The notes under the pieces: model-generated
Told to the model about the DNA's origin: nothing
Database searches by the model: none
The model's input: the letters and a program-made list of their open reading frames with translations, nothing else
Virus record (IMG/VR): IMGVR_UViG_3300023171_000029
Span: 1 to 36,664 of that record
Reading direction: 5' to 3' (one strand)
Length of the DNA: 36,664 nt
DNA from: a virus
Shown here: piece by piece, positions 1 through 7,426 of the stretch
Numbering within the stretch: the first letter of the stretch is position 1
Layout of the letters: the number at the start of each line of letters is the position of its first letter
Made by a program: the position numbers and the translations under genes

Positions 1-79
1 GTTCATATACATCACAAGGATAAAAAGTAGCTCCTTCAGTAAAGTTATCTATAACCCATTGTTTTTGTTCATTATTCAT
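1..79 (-). CDS. Partial small protein of the NFTEG-body type, cut by the window edge
   Basis: Only the first 26 codons are inside the window; it begins MNNEQKQWVIDNFTEG. The start resembles that of the gene at 394-717 (KKWIIENFTEGTQF), so the two are paralogues. It overlaps the end of the gene at 72-407 by 8 bases, the spacing used all along this leftward array of tiny genes. No function can be assigned. The missing C-terminus would show whether it carries the IIYED-type tail of its neighbours. Confidence 0.7.
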   Translation of the reverse strand, partial: MNNEQKQWVIDNFTEGATFYPCDVYE

Positions 80-407
80 CATACAGCCAATTTCTTATAT
101 CTTGAAGATCTTTATCTCTATTTTGTTTATTTTGGTCAGTAGGATAAATTAGTTTCATATCATGAATATTATGTATTTTATAATGCATATAAGATTTTTT
201 CCTACTTATCTCATTACTGGTATATATATTATTTGTATGATTATAATTTACCATTATATAATCAGTAACGTTTTGATATACATGTGATAATTTACCATTT
301 TCATTCTCATTTACCCATACATAACCATGGTCATATAAATAATCTATAATATCATTAAAATTATCTTTAGTAGCAGGTATTAATATTTTCTGATCATTGT
401 TTATCAT
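72..407 (-). CDS. Small array protein, alpha/beta body with C-terminal IRNWLYDE tail
   Basis: 111 residues, unrecognised. The body fits a pattern shared with the genes at 710, 1005, 1285, 6037, 6329 and 6615: a short strand, a helix ending in a GY motif (YLYDHGYVW), then a strand of the YIMVNY type. The last residues LQDIRNWLYDE are a variant of the array's C-terminal helix. The start overlaps the upstream gene's end by 14 bases, suggesting coupled translation. Length and position suggest an accessory host-interaction protein, but this is inference. Confidence 0.8.
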   Translation of the reverse strand: MINNDQKILIPATKDNFNDIIDYLYDHGYVWVNENENGKLSHVYQNVTDYIMVNYNHTNNIYTSNEISRKKSYMHYKIHNIHDMKLIYPTDQNKQNRDKDLQDIRNWLYDE

Positions 408-717
408 ATAACCATTTTCTAATATTATTTAACTCAATACTTCCTCCAGGGGTAATTATAGTTGCCATTACACCTCTATGTTTAATTCTTCCATACCAAC
501 CATACTCACTAGCTAATTCATCCCAACCATCTGATAAAATACTTCTAACTATAGTAACATTACCATCTTCGTTAAAATAAATTACTGGATCTTTAGGTAC
601 AGTATATATATATTCTTTTAGATTATAATGTTCATTGCGACTAATAATATGAGCTGGAATAAATTGTGTACCCTCTGTAAAATTCTCTATAATCCACTTT
701 TTATCTTCATCAGTCAT
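394..717 (-). CDS. Small array protein, NFTEG body with C-terminal IRKWLYDKQ tail
   Basis: 107 residues, function unknown. The N-terminus (KKWIIENFTEGTQFIPA) pairs it with the partial gene at 1-79. The C-terminus LNNIRKWLYDKQ is the tryptophan variant of the shared tail, also seen at 72-407 and 1005-1292. It overlaps both neighbours (14 and 8 bases). There are no membrane segments or cysteine clusters. Confidence 0.8.
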   Translation of the reverse strand: MTDEDKKWIIENFTEGTQFIPAHIISRNEHYNLKEYIYTVPKDPVIYFNEDGNVTIVRSILSDGWDELASEYGWYGRIKHRGVMATIITPGGSIELNNIRKWLYDKQ

Positions 718-1012
718 TGTATATTATTTTTAAAGCTTCTTCTAACTCAGCATTAAGACCGTATTCTGATATAAACTGAGATATGGTATATATTTGTTCA
801 TCGTCTTTTAAATCATTAGTCCTTAATCTTATTAATATATATCCCTTTCCTGCATAATTTATAACTAAATAAGGAAAAGATTCAACATAGGCGGGTATAA
901 ATGGTTCTACACCTGGTGATCCGTTCTTCCAATAATAACCTAAAGACTTTAAAAATTCATTTATTTCTTCCCATCTTTCTGGATTATGACAATAAATTAG
1001 TTTTCTAGTCAT
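710..1012 (-). CDS. Small array protein, GY-type alpha/beta body with ALKIIYND tail
   Basis: 100 residues. The body runs strand, helix, then KSLGYYW and YLVINYAGKGY, the same plan as the genes at 6329 and 6615. It ends LEEALKIIYND, close to the array consensus LxxARKIIYED. Overlaps of 8 bases at both ends imply coupled translation. No known family is recognised. Confidence 0.8.
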   Translation of the reverse strand: MTRKLIYCHNPERWEEINEFLKSLGYYWKNGSPGVEPFIPAYVESFPYLVINYAGKGYILIRLRTNDLKDDEQIYTISQFISEYGLNAELEEALKIIYND

Positions 1013-1292
1013 ATAACCATTTTCTTATTTCATATAAATCATCATTACAATCTCCGTCTATAAAAGAATCTATACTTATAACTTTTCCAATAGAAGTACT
1101 AGATCCTATTATATAATTATTTTTAGCTGCATGAGGACTAAAATTAATAATCATGAATTTATCATGAGTAATATATGCTCTTTCAGCAGGATCTTTACCA
1201 AAATAAGTATATCCCTGTTTTAATAACTCTTTAGTTAATCTATTATATTCATTTTCAGATAGAACTTCTATTGATAATTGTTTTTCAGTCAT
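1005..1292 (-). CDS. Small array protein, GY-type body with IRKWLYD tail
   Basis: 95 residues from an internal ATG at 1292 (MTEKQLSIEVL). I prefer this start to the longer frame opening at 1325 because it gives an 8-base overlap with the upstream gene, as at other junctions; the longer version would overlap by 41 bases. The body has KQGYTYFGK and MIINFSP strands, and the end is LYEIRKWLYD. Function unknown. Confidence 0.75.
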   Translation of the reverse strand: MTEKQLSIEVLSENEYNRLTKELLKQGYTYFGKDPAERAYITHDKFMIINFSPHAAKNNYIIGSSTSIGKVISIDSFIDGDCNDDLYEIRKWLYD

Positions 1293-1593
1293 AATAAATA
1301 ATTTTAAGTGCTTTTTGTAATCCAAAATAATCAGGATCAGATATTGTCATATAATCATCTAAAGAAATAGCAGTATATCCCTTATCAGTTTTATAATGAT
1401 AAACTCTTTTAGTTGCACCAGCATATATTCCACATACATATAAATATAGACGACTAGAATCATATGGTACTAATTTAGTATCTACAGGAGAGTCAACATC
1501 TCCTGTCCATTTATATCCTTGTGATGCTAATACACCACAAGCTTTTTCGTATTCATTTATATCTTTTGTTTTAATTACGTATGTAATATGCAT
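1285..1593 (-). CDS. Small array protein, GY-type body with ALKIIYYD tail
   Basis: 102 residues. The helix ends ASQGYKW and is followed by strand RLYLYVCG; the C-terminus is LQKALKIIYYD. It is the first gene after a hairpin terminator at 1607-1636, so it may head the sub-operon 1-1593 or be reached by read-through. Function unknown. Confidence 0.8.
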   Translation of the reverse strand: MHITYVIKTKDINEYEKACGVLASQGYKWTGDVDSPVDTKLVPYDSSRLYLYVCGIYAGATKRVYHYKTDKGYTAISLDDYMTISDPDYFGLQKALKIIYYD

Positions 1594-1606
1594 AATTTTA
1601 AATTTA

Positions 1607-1636
1607 AAATAGTGGCTACTAATTTCACCACTATTT
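1607..1636 (-). terminator. Hairpin terminator between leftward sub-operons
   Basis: Perfect 9-bp inverted repeat, AAATAGTGG/CCACTATTT, with a 12-base loop, followed on the minus strand by an A/T run. It lies just after the gene at 1648-1974 and before the one ending at 1593. It probably ends or attenuates the leftward transcript. Confidence 0.6.
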
Positions 1637-1647
1637 AACGGGACGTA

Positions 1648-1974
1648 TTAATGATAGTAATGTTTTCCTTGATCCATTATATTATGATCATAGTATTTGT
1701 AATCAAATAAATGTTCTATAAGATGATCGCAATTACATAATAAAGAAACACTAGTATCTTCTACCATGTAAGGTGTAGCATCATCAGTCTCTACAATAAT
1801 ATCTCCTTTAGAAAGACCTCTATTACATGATTCAATAAACATATCATGTGCTTTCTGTAAAAGACAATTAATGCTGGTAGCTTCTACTTCAGCTACTTTC
1901 TCATATGAATGAGAATTAAGAGTACCTAATAAATTAAGTTCTCCATTTAATGGAAATAAGATTAAGTATTTCAT
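1648..1974 (-). CDS. Hypothetical small protein without the array tail
   Basis: 108 residues beginning MKYLILFPLNGELNLLG. It lacks the IIYED tail and ends in a His/Tyr-rich segment (GKHYYH). Its middle holds a VEATSINCLLQKAHDMF helix that resembles small phage proteins recognising amide-rich substrates only by general look; no family is claimed. It overlaps the gene at 1971 by 4 bases and precedes the 1607-1636 terminator, so it is the last gene of its transcript. Confidence 0.75.
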   Translation of the reverse strand: MKYLILFPLNGELNLLGTLNSHSYEKVAEVEATSINCLLQKAHDMFIESCNRGLSKGDIIVETDDATPYMVEDTSVSLLCNCDHLIEHLFDYKYYDHNIMDQGKHYYH

Positions 1975-2264
1975 ATTGAGTTGGTTTTAAGTTTTTGTTC
2001 AAGTTTATCTAGGTAGTATTCACATACAAATAATGATGCTGGTATTATTCTATCCGTATTAGCTAAGCCATTTTTGATATCATAATACTGAGTATAATAA
2101 TGTCTATTATCAGCATACATAAAGATTTTATATCTTTCATCTTGATCAACACGATCGTAAATTGTTATTTCTCTTGTATCAACAAAAGGAAGTTTACCTA
2201 GTTTCCTATAGATAAGACAAACCTTTCTGAATTGTTCTAAATTATCTATAGTTATATATTCCAT
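1971..2264 (-). CDS. Hypothetical small protein, possible diverged array member
   Basis: 97 residues. The start MEYITIDNLEQFRKVC and strand RYKIFMYADNRHYY resemble the GY-type bodies, but the C-terminus (LDKLEQKLKTNSI) lacks the IIYED motif. The stop and start of adjacent genes share bases at 2264 (TAATG-type junction). Likely a diverged member of the small-protein array. Confidence 0.75.
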   Translation of the reverse strand: MEYITIDNLEQFRKVCLIYRKLGKLPFVDTREITIYDRVDQDERYKIFMYADNRHYYTQYYDIKNGLANTDRIIPASLFVCEYYLDKLEQKLKTNSI

Positions 2265-2590
2265 CAGTCTTTATATATTATCTTTCTAGCCTCTATCAAT
2301 TCTATATTAATACCTTGTTTTATAATAGGTGCAAATTTATTCTCTTTCTCAACATATATTATAGCACTATAACATTGGGACCCATAACAACTAACTATTG
2401 ATTTATTACTCTTATCATAAAGCATTATAAGATCTCTATATATATCTAAATAGTGATCATCAGTTATTTCACAATGATAAGACGTATCAGTTAATGAGTC
2501 TTCCTTATGAGATAAATGAGCAAATATAAATACAGTACCAGTAACATATATTTGTCTAGCTTTTTCCAATACTTGTTGTATATCTTCCAT
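2264..2590 (-). CDS. Small array protein with ARKIIYKD tail
   Basis: 108 residues. The N-terminal helix plus TGTVF turn (LEKARQIYVTGTVFIFA) matches the YPIGT-type bodies of genes at 5525-7680 and 2592. It ends LIEARKIIYKD, close to the array consensus. It is separated by one base from the upstream gene. Function unknown. Confidence 0.8.
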   Translation of the reverse strand: MEDIQQVLEKARQIYVTGTVFIFAHLSHKEDSLTDTSYHCEITDDHYLDIYRDLIMLYDKSNKSIVSCYGSQCYSAIIYVEKENKFAPIIKQGINIELIEARKIIYKD

Positions 2591-2591
2591 A

Positions 2592-2873
2592 TTATTCTGA
2601 ATATATTATTTGTCTGGCTTTATCAAGATCTGTAACTACCTTTTCAGTAATATCTGCCCATATACCTTGTCTATATAAACTATATGAGCCTCCCATGTCA
2701 ACACTATTACTACTAATTGATATCACATTAGAACTGGTAATATATATTTCACTACCAGTAACAGTGAAATCTCCACCCCTACCATCGTAATTAAATAAAT
2801 TTTTATTATTTACTTTAGTACCAATTGGATATTTCTCTTGAGCTTGTAATAATAGTTTTTGTATTTGTTTCAT
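2592..2873 (-). CDS. Small array protein, YPIGT body with ARQIIYSE tail
   Basis: 93 residues. The plan is that of the second array: helix, YPIGTK turn, beta strands, then RQGIWADITEK (the G-x-WA-E/D-I segment) and LDKARQIIYSE at the end. It is the first gene downstream of the 2889-2962 hairpin and so opens the left array. A short all-beta domain flanked by helices is likely; the role is unknown. Confidence 0.8.
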   Translation of the reverse strand: MKQIQKLLLQAQEKYPIGTKVNNKNLFNYDGRGGDFTVTGSEIYITSSNVISISSNSVDMGGSYSLYRQGIWADITEKVVTDLDKARQIIYSE

Positions 2874-2888
2874 AGTATTAGATTAATA

Positions 2889-2962
2889 AATAAACTCTCC
2901 CTACCTTTCCTATATAATGACTTTCATACATTACGGGACAGGCTCCAGTAGGGAGGTTTATT
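2889..2962 (-). terminator. Long-stem hairpin, probable terminator
   Basis: Positions 2889-2904 pair with 2948-2962 in a 15-bp stem with one bulged base (core CTCCCTAC/GTAGGGAG), enclosing a 43-base loop that itself contains short complementary pieces. A/T-rich arms flank the G+C core in both directions, so it could terminate either strand; it sits right after the leftward lipoprotein gene. The large loop is unusual for a simple terminator and may be a processing or regulatory structure. Confidence 0.6.
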
Positions 2963-2967
2963 ATATT

Positions 2968-3288
2968 TTAATATACTGACTTAACAAATGCTCCAGATAC
3001 TACTTTACCCTTCACATATTCTGGTTTCCAGTAATATTCATAGATATTCCTAACAGTAACTTTAGAATTACCTGATTGAAGTATCCAATAAGGTTCTTCT
3101 GCTTTACCAAAGGGTTTTGTCTCAATAATTTTCCATGATGATGCATCTTGGATCTGAGACTTATCAGTAATTATAATGTATGTTTCTTTACCATCCTTAT
3201 TACCTCCTTCAGGACAGTAATATACTCTCTTACAGCTCGATCCAAATAGGAGAACTAGTACTACTAAACTTAATATTAAATTTTTCAT
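2968..3288 (-). CDS. Small secreted lipoprotein
   Basis: 106 residues from the ATG at 3288 (MKNLILSLVVLVLLFGSSC). The N-terminus is a textbook lipoprotein signal: basic start, hydrophobic core and lipobox FGSSC with lipidated Cys at residue 19. The longer frame from 3312 would spoil the signal and run into the upstream gene, so it is rejected. The mature part (about 88 residues) has KRVYYCPEGG with a second cysteine, then a Lys/Tyr/Val-rich beta-type domain. Phage lipoproteins often act in the envelope to block superinfection; that role here is inference. Confidence 0.8.
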   Translation of the reverse strand: MKNLILSLVVLVLLFGSSCKRVYYCPEGGNKDGKETYIIITDKSQIQDASSWKIIETKPFGKAEEPYWILQSGNSKVTVRNIYEYYWKPEYVKGKVVSGAFVKSVY

Positions 3289-3298
3289 AGATTTATTT

Positions 3299-4060
3299 TT
3301 AATTATTTGCAAATATCATATTAATTAATGATTGTTCACCAGATGAAAAAGATAAAATTGATTTATCCGTTACTTTAGAATTTGAGTATAATATATCTGG
3401 TTTAGTATAATCTATACTAATACTAGTTATCTCAAAGTCCTCATCAAATTTCTGCATATCTAAATTAAATCTTTCAAAGTCTTCTTTTGATGCCTTACTG
3501 AACTTATTTAATTGCCCCTCTATAAAAAGTATATCATAAAGTCTATACATAGTAAGTAACTTCTGCATATCTGATTCAATTGTTGGTGGACCAGATGATA
3601 ATCCTAATAGATTTTTAGTCTTTATATAAGTAACAAAACTAGTTAGTAATCTAGTTACAGTACTCATATATACAGGCATACCACTAGATTCAACTTCATC
3701 CTCAATCTTAAAATCAGCTTTAAGTACTTTACCTTCTTCTAATTCAAATGATACATGATTACCAAATTGATATGCTGGAATAATAGTACCAGTAAAATCA
3801 TTATCTGTAAATGTTCCATCAAAAAGATATTGAGCCAAATGAATCTGATCACCTGGTAACTTTTGTTCTCTAGCTACCAATACTCCATTAGTAAACATAG
3901 CAGATAACCATACTAATTTATTGATCAATGATTTACCTGCACCATTCATACCTGTCATCAGTGTTAATTCTCTGAGACCCATATTATGTTCCATTTTCAT
4001 AGGCTTAGTAATGTTGATATCAATATCAATCATTTGACCCAATTCTTTCTTTTTACTCAT
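3299..4060 (-). CDS. P-loop (ABC/SMC-like) ATPase truncated after the signature motif
   Basis: 253 residues. Walker A is GMNGAGKS at about residues 37-44 and an ABC-type signature is FSSGEQSL near the end (about 238-245). The frame stops eight residues later (INMIFANN), before any Walker B, D-loop or switch His could occur. Full members of this AAA/SMC-like family continue to a hydrophobic-DEPE segment, which I do not find downstream in any frame; the next gene is the lipoprotein. It is thus probably a non-hydrolysing or decayed ATPase. It overlaps the gene at 4053 by 8 bases. Confidence 0.8.
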   Translation of the reverse strand: MSKKKELGQMIDIDINITKPMKMEHNMGLRELTLMTGMNGAGKSLINKLVWLSAMFTNGVLVAREQKLPGDQIHLAQYLFDGTFTDNDFTGTIIPAYQFGNHVSFELEEGKVLKADFKIEDEVESSGMPVYMSTVTRLLTSFVTYIKTKNLLGLSSGPPTIESDMQKLLTMYRLYDILFIEGQLNKFSKASKEDFERFNLDMQKFDEDFEITSISIDYTKPDILYSNSKVTDKSILSFSSGEQSLINMIFANN

Positions 4061-4280
4061 CTCTTAATATATTTTCTATTTCTTTATATATAACTTGTTC
4101 TCTTACTCCCATATTTTCCATACCATCATTCTCAAATTGTAGTTTAATCCACATTAGAGTTTCTTTGTATTTATCTTCAGGAATAAGCTTGTCATTTTGA
4201 CTCTTATAATATTCTACTTCATCTTTATATCTTTCTTCATCTGATCTTTGATCAGTAAACCAATCATTAGGATTTAGCAT
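4053..4280 (-). CDS. Hypothetical acidic helical protein
   Basis: 75 residues, rich in Asp, Glu and Lys, probably all helical (DEERYKDEVEYYKSQNDKL). The last helix ending EIENILRDE loosely recalls the array tail but lacks IIY. It starts three bases after the stop of the membrane protein at 4284 and overlaps the ATPase start. Function unknown; it could be a partner of the ATPase. Confidence 0.7.
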   Translation of the reverse strand: MLNPNDWFTDQRSDEERYKDEVEYYKSQNDKLIPEDKYKETLMWIKLQFENDGMENMGVREQVIYKEIENILRDE

Positions 4281-4283
4281 AAT

Positions 4284-4565
4284 TTATAGTTTTATAGTTA
4301 TTGTTTCATTAAAATCATAATTTACACCATTGGAAGATTTAATTACAATCTGTGGGTAAGCATATGATTGTTTTTTACTATAATGTTTACCATTTACTTT
4401 AACTCCTTCAATTGCATCTTTAAGAGCCAATAATATGAATATTGATACTATTAATACAGCTGAACCGATAGCTACAGGTGTATAATCTTCAACTATTAAT
4501 CCTATTACATAAGCAATCAATGAGATTATTGTTGCTATTATACATATTATCATTAATGCTTCCAT
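4284..4565 (-). CDS. Small membrane protein, two helices
   Basis: 93 residues. Two hydrophobic helices span roughly residues 3-25 and 30-50, followed by a polar tail with strand YPQIVIKSS. It belongs to a run of small membrane proteins (4284-5521) that may act together in the host envelope, for instance in superinfection exclusion or lysis control; this is inference. Confidence 0.75.
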   Translation of the reverse strand: MEALMIICIIATIISLIAYVIGLIVEDYTPVAIGSAVLIVSIFILLALKDAIEGVKVNGKHYSKKQSYAYPQIVIKSSNGVNYDFNETITIKL

Positions 4566-4568
4566 AAT

Positions 4569-4862
4569 TTATAATTTAATTCGTTTATAAATAATTGTAG
4601 GATACACAGTATCCTTTTTATTAAGTATCTTGATTTCTGTTATGGTAGTATCATTGTAATTTTTATCACTTTTAATCCATTCACTATCTGATGACTTTTC
4701 TATAGTAATATACTTAGGCATCATTGTGCCATACATTACAGCAAAACTCATTGCTCCTACTATTAATCCAACCATATAAGAATTTGTCTTTAGATCCCAC
4801 ATACTTACTGTAAGTATACTAAATAGTATAAGTAGTATTACTGTTATTATTAATTCCATCAT
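4569..4862 (-). CDS. Small membrane protein, two helices
   Basis: 97 residues. Hydrophobic helices at about 3-21 and 30-50, then a soluble tail ending TIIYKRIKL. The ordering (two helices, then a short beta tail) is like its neighbour at 4284-4565, suggesting an old duplication. Start could be either of two adjacent ATG codons at 4862 or 4859. Confidence 0.75.
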   Translation of the reverse strand: MMELIITVILLILFSILTVSMWDLKTNSYMVGLIVGAMSFAVMYGTMMPKYITIEKSSDSEWIKSDKNYNDTTITEIKILNKKDTVYPTIIYKRIKL

Positions 4863-5164
4863 GACATATCGTATTCTAATATCTGTTTACAAATCTGTTC
4901 AAGTTCATCAGTCATTGGTACTTCATAGAATAATGGAGTAATATGCTGAAGAGCTCTCATATGAAACTTATCATATGGTCTTTTATTAAGGAATATTAAT
5001 AACCTATCTTTTTCATCTTCATCAGAGAGCTTATTAGTCTGTTCTCTAATACTTTTTAAAAATCTTCTATCTGCATCAGTTAATACAGGTGTCTTTAATG
5101 CATAAAATAGCTTATATATTACATAACATATAAATACTATAAATAATACAATTAATAAGTTCAT
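4859..5164 (-). CDS. Single-pass membrane protein with cytoplasmic helical domain
   Basis: 101 residues from ATG 5164 (MNLLIVLFIVFICYVIYKLF). A TTG six bases upstream is possible but less likely. One N-terminal membrane helix is followed by a basic/acidic helical domain (DRRFLKSIREQTNKLSDEDE). Function unknown. Confidence 0.75.
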   Translation of the reverse strand: MNLLIVLFIVFICYVIYKLFYALKTPVLTDADRRFLKSIREQTNKLSDEDEKDRLLIFLNKRPYDKFHMRALQHITPLFYEVPMTDELEQICKQILEYDMS

Positions 5165-5166
5165 AA

Positions 5167-5259
5167 TCAATCCTCCTCTTTTAGTTTGTTATACACTTCA
5201 TCATGGATCTCATATGCTTTATCTAGCATATCTTTCCATTGTTCATCAGTTAATTCCAT
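5167..5259 (-). CDS. 30-residue acidic helical microprotein
   Basis: Starts at 5259 as MELTDEQWKDMLDKAYEIHD and ends KLKEED at 5167. It overlaps the gene upstream (5246-5521) by 14 bases and ends three bases before the ATG of the next gene, so it fills an otherwise empty gap exactly. It is predicted to be one amphipathic acidic helix. Real but of unknown role. Confidence 0.6.
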   Translation of the reverse strand: MELTDEQWKDMLDKAYEIHDEVYNKLKEED

Positions 5260-5521
5260 ATTTCTTTCTAAATTGTTTACTAAACCACACTTCTTCTGAA
5301 GGAACTATAATACACATAAAAAATAATACTATAATTACGCATCTTGTAACCATATAATTTGTGGTAGTATAGTGTATTATATCAGCTCCTACCCATTTGT
5401 AATCACGATCTTGATTAATATACCAATTTGCTGGATTTAATTCCCATGTAAGGAATGCTGCTAATATATATAGTGTAAGTATACTTGATACAAACACTAT
5501 AACTCTTAATAAATACTTCAT
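5246..5521 (-). CDS. Small membrane protein, two helices
   Basis: 91 residues: hydrophobic helix at about 5-27, a polar Trp/Tyr-rich loop (NPANWYINQDRDYKW), then a second helix CVIIVLFFMCIIV. Likely inner-membrane. It lies directly after the second IIYED array (5525-7680). Function unknown. Confidence 0.75.
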   Translation of the reverse strand: MKYLLRVIVFVSSILTLYILAAFLTWELNPANWYINQDRDYKWVGADIIHYTTTNYMVTRCVIIVLFFMCIIVPSEEVWFSKQFRKKYGIN

Positions 5522-5524
5522 AAT

Positions 5525-5803
5525 TTAATCTTTATATATAATATTCAAAGCTTCTTCCAAATCAGTAAGAGGTGGTACAAATCCAGCAGGATATTGTACT
5601 ATCTTAGACCATCCTTTATCACTATAATATACAGCTCCTCCATTTCCATCAGTTATCCAATCTTGAGTGTTATCATGACTAGAATAATATTTAAATCTAC
5701 TAGTTCCTACGTATATATTACTCTTGTAATTTGGATCTTTGTATAGAGTATTTGGAGGATAATATTTATTAGCATACTCTAATAATTCTTTTTCAGTCTT
5801 CAT
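5525..5803 (-). CDS. Small array protein, YPPNT body with ALNIIYKD tail
   Basis: 92 residues. Helix KELLEYANKYYPPNTLYKDP, central beta strands, GGAVYYSDKGWSKIVQYP, then LEEALNIIYKD. It is closely related to the neighbour at 5793-6047, sharing nearly the whole plan. Its start overlaps that gene's stop by 11 bases: the ATG lies inside the tyrosine-acidic codons of the conserved tail. Confidence 0.85.
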   Translation of the reverse strand: MKTEKELLEYANKYYPPNTLYKDPNYKSNIYVGTSRFKYYSSHDNTQDWITDGNGGAVYYSDKGWSKIVQYPAGFVPPLTDLEEALNIIYKD

Positions 5804-6047
5804 AGATGATTTTTAAAGCTTTATCTAATTCAATGAAATTATAAGATATAATATCAGACCATTTACCTTTATAATAAACAAATCCACCATATCCATCAGT
5901 TATATAATCATCATTAGAATAATATGTAAATCTACCTTGGACAGTACAGTTTGACAAAGATAAGTTAGTATATTCAGCACTTTTATATACTGTACCAATA
6001 GGATAGTGTTTATTAGCATATTCTAGGAATTCCTCTTTAGTCTTCAT
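5793..6047 (-). CDS. Small array protein, YPIGT body with ALKIIYED tail
   Basis: 84 residues. Helix EEFLEYANKHYPIGTVYKSA, strands, GGFVYYKGKWSDIISY, then LDKALKIIYED. Paralogue of 5525-5803. It has 11-base overlaps at both ends, the standard cassette junction of this array. The soluble single-domain body may be a small beta barrel; role unknown. Confidence 0.85.
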   Translation of the reverse strand: MKTKEEFLEYANKHYPIGTVYKSAEYTNLSLSNCTVQGRFTYYSNDDYITDGYGGFVYYKGKWSDIISYNFIELDKALKIIYED

Positions 6048-6339
6048 AAATAATCTTTCTTGCTTTCTCTAAATCTGTTAATTCATCAATCATATTAAAG
6101 AATTCAAATACTGATATAGGATCATTATATTTTCCTTTTCTAACTCTTAATGCCATATTAGGATATTTTAAGGATCCATGTAATTCTAGTATTGGAAATA
6201 CTGATTCTACAGATGAATTTACATGTAATTTAGCAAAACCATGTCCTAAAGTATAACCATTCTTATCTAAGTAATCATAAAACTTATATCGTTCTTCAAA
6301 ATCAATAAACTTTATATATAATGTTTTTTTAGTCTTCAT
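6037..6339 (-). CDS. Small array protein, GY-type body with ARKIIYED tail
   Basis: 100 residues. Strand TLYIKFIDF, helix ending DKNGYTLGHG, strand FPILELHG, then LEKARKIIYED, the exact consensus tail. The body is unrelated in appearance to its immediate YPIGT neighbour, yet the tail and junction are nearly identical, showing that tail and body vary independently. Confidence 0.85.
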   Translation of the reverse strand: MKTKKTLYIKFIDFEERYKFYDYLDKNGYTLGHGFAKLHVNSSVESVFPILELHGSLKYPNMALRVRKGKYNDPISVFEFFNMIDELTDLEKARKIIYED

Positions 6340-6625
6340 ATAATAGTTTTCTAATTCTATTTAAATCAGTATTATGATCTCTCATTTCTATAAATTCTGA
6401 ATATGATATACCTCTATAAGAAGATTCTAATTCATTATCTCTATATATTCTAAATGGATCATCACTATAATTAAATATTAAATAAGGTGTACTCTCATCA
6501 AATTGAATATGTTGTATGTTATCTGCTCCATAAAAATTATATCCCCACTTTACAATTATATTTAATAATGATTTCCATTGAGTTTTATTAGAACATTTAA
6601 CAGATAATTTTTCTTCAATCTTCAT
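6329..6625 (-). CDS. Small array protein, GY-type body with IRKLLYED tail
   Basis: 98 residues. Start MKIEEKLSVKC, helix to VKWGYNFYGA, strand YLIFNYSDDPFRIYR, and tail LNRIRKLLYED. Strongly similar in plan to 710-1012 in the left array, so the two arrays share both bodies and tails. 11-base overlaps on both sides. Confidence 0.85.
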   Translation of the reverse strand: MKIEEKLSVKCSNKTQWKSLLNIIVKWGYNFYGADNIQHIQFDESTPYLIFNYSDDPFRIYRDNELESSYRGISYSEFIEMRDHNTDLNRIRKLLYED

Positions 6626-6911
6626 ATATTATCTTTCTAATTATATCTAATTCAGTAGATAATATTCCTCCATTATTAAGGAAAGTATCAACACTTATAA
6701 ATTTATTTCTATCTGATGTTCTATATACTCTTTTAGGTTCATTAAGATCAAGATGTAATTTTATTAAAGGGTGACTAATATCAGGTTCTTGTCTAAGTAC
6801 TAAAGGTTCTAAACGTTCTCTAAATCCATAACCGTTTTGATTTAAATAATGATATAATCTTAGTCTTTCTTTATTATTCTTTACATCTATAACAATTATT
6901 TCAGTCTTCAT
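6615..6911 (-). CDS. Small array protein, GY-type body with IRKIIYED tail
   Basis: 98 residues. Helix to HYLNQNGYGFRERL, strand LIKLHLDLNEPKRVYR, tail LDIIRKIIYED. Paralogue of 6037-6339 (both have the HL/EL-HG/LD strand and RVYR/RVRK turn). 11-base overlaps on both sides. Confidence 0.85.
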   Translation of the reverse strand: MKTEIIVIDVKNNKERLRLYHYLNQNGYGFRERLEPLVLRQEPDISHPLIKLHLDLNEPKRVYRTSDRNKFISVDTFLNNGGILSTELDIIRKIIYED

Positions 6912-7197
6912 ATATAATATCTCTAGCTTTGTCTAAATCACTTTTATAACCTTCAGGAAGTGATACTATTTCTGCCCACTTTCCATTCCAATATAATGAA
7001 GAACCACTATGTATAACAGTTATAAAAGTATTACTACTAATAGTATGTTCTATAATTATTTTACCATTAACTATATGTTCTATAGCTTTTTCTGTTTTAC
7101 CAGCTGAAGCAGATATATATACAGTACCTTGAGGATATTTCATTATAGCTGTTTCTAATAATAATGCATCTAATAGTTCTTCTTTAGTCCTCTTCAT
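6901..7197 (-). CDS. Small array protein, YPQGT body with ARDIIYED tail
   Basis: 98 residues. The N-terminal helix is longer than in its relatives (KEELLDALLLETAIMKYPQG), followed by TVYISA, strands, SSLYWNGKWAEIVSLPEG and LDKARDIIYED. The WNGKWAEIVS segment is the clearest example of the body signature. Overlaps of 11 and 14 bases. Confidence 0.85.
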   Translation of the reverse strand: MKRTKEELLDALLLETAIMKYPQGTVYISASAGKTEKAIEHIVNGKIIIEHTISSNTFITVIHSGSSLYWNGKWAEIVSLPEGYKSDLDKARDIIYED

Positions 7198-7426
7198 ATA
7201 TAATTCTTCTAGCTTCTTCTAGTTCAGTAGTATGTGTGCTAACATGTTTACCATCAGCCCATTTTCCATCCCAGTATACATAACCTATACCTACTTCAAT
7301 ACCTAATCCAGTAATAGATGGTACATACCTAACTATACAATTTTTATATAAACCTGCAACATCATTATATATACTTCCTATAGGATAATCTCTAGCTGCT
7401 CTTTCTAACATTTCTTCTGTTATCAT
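7184..7426 (-). CDS. Small array protein, YPIGS body with ARRIIYEED tail
   Basis: 80 residues, compact. Helix EEMLERAARDYPIGSIYNDV, strands, GYVYWDGKWADG, tail LEEARRIIYEED. It shares one base with the upstream gene at 7426 (stop/start overlap). Function unknown. Confidence 0.85.
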   Translation of the reverse strand: MITEEMLERAARDYPIGSIYNDVAGLYKNCIVRYVPSITGLGIEVGIGYVYWDGKWADGKHVSTHTTELEEARRIIYEED

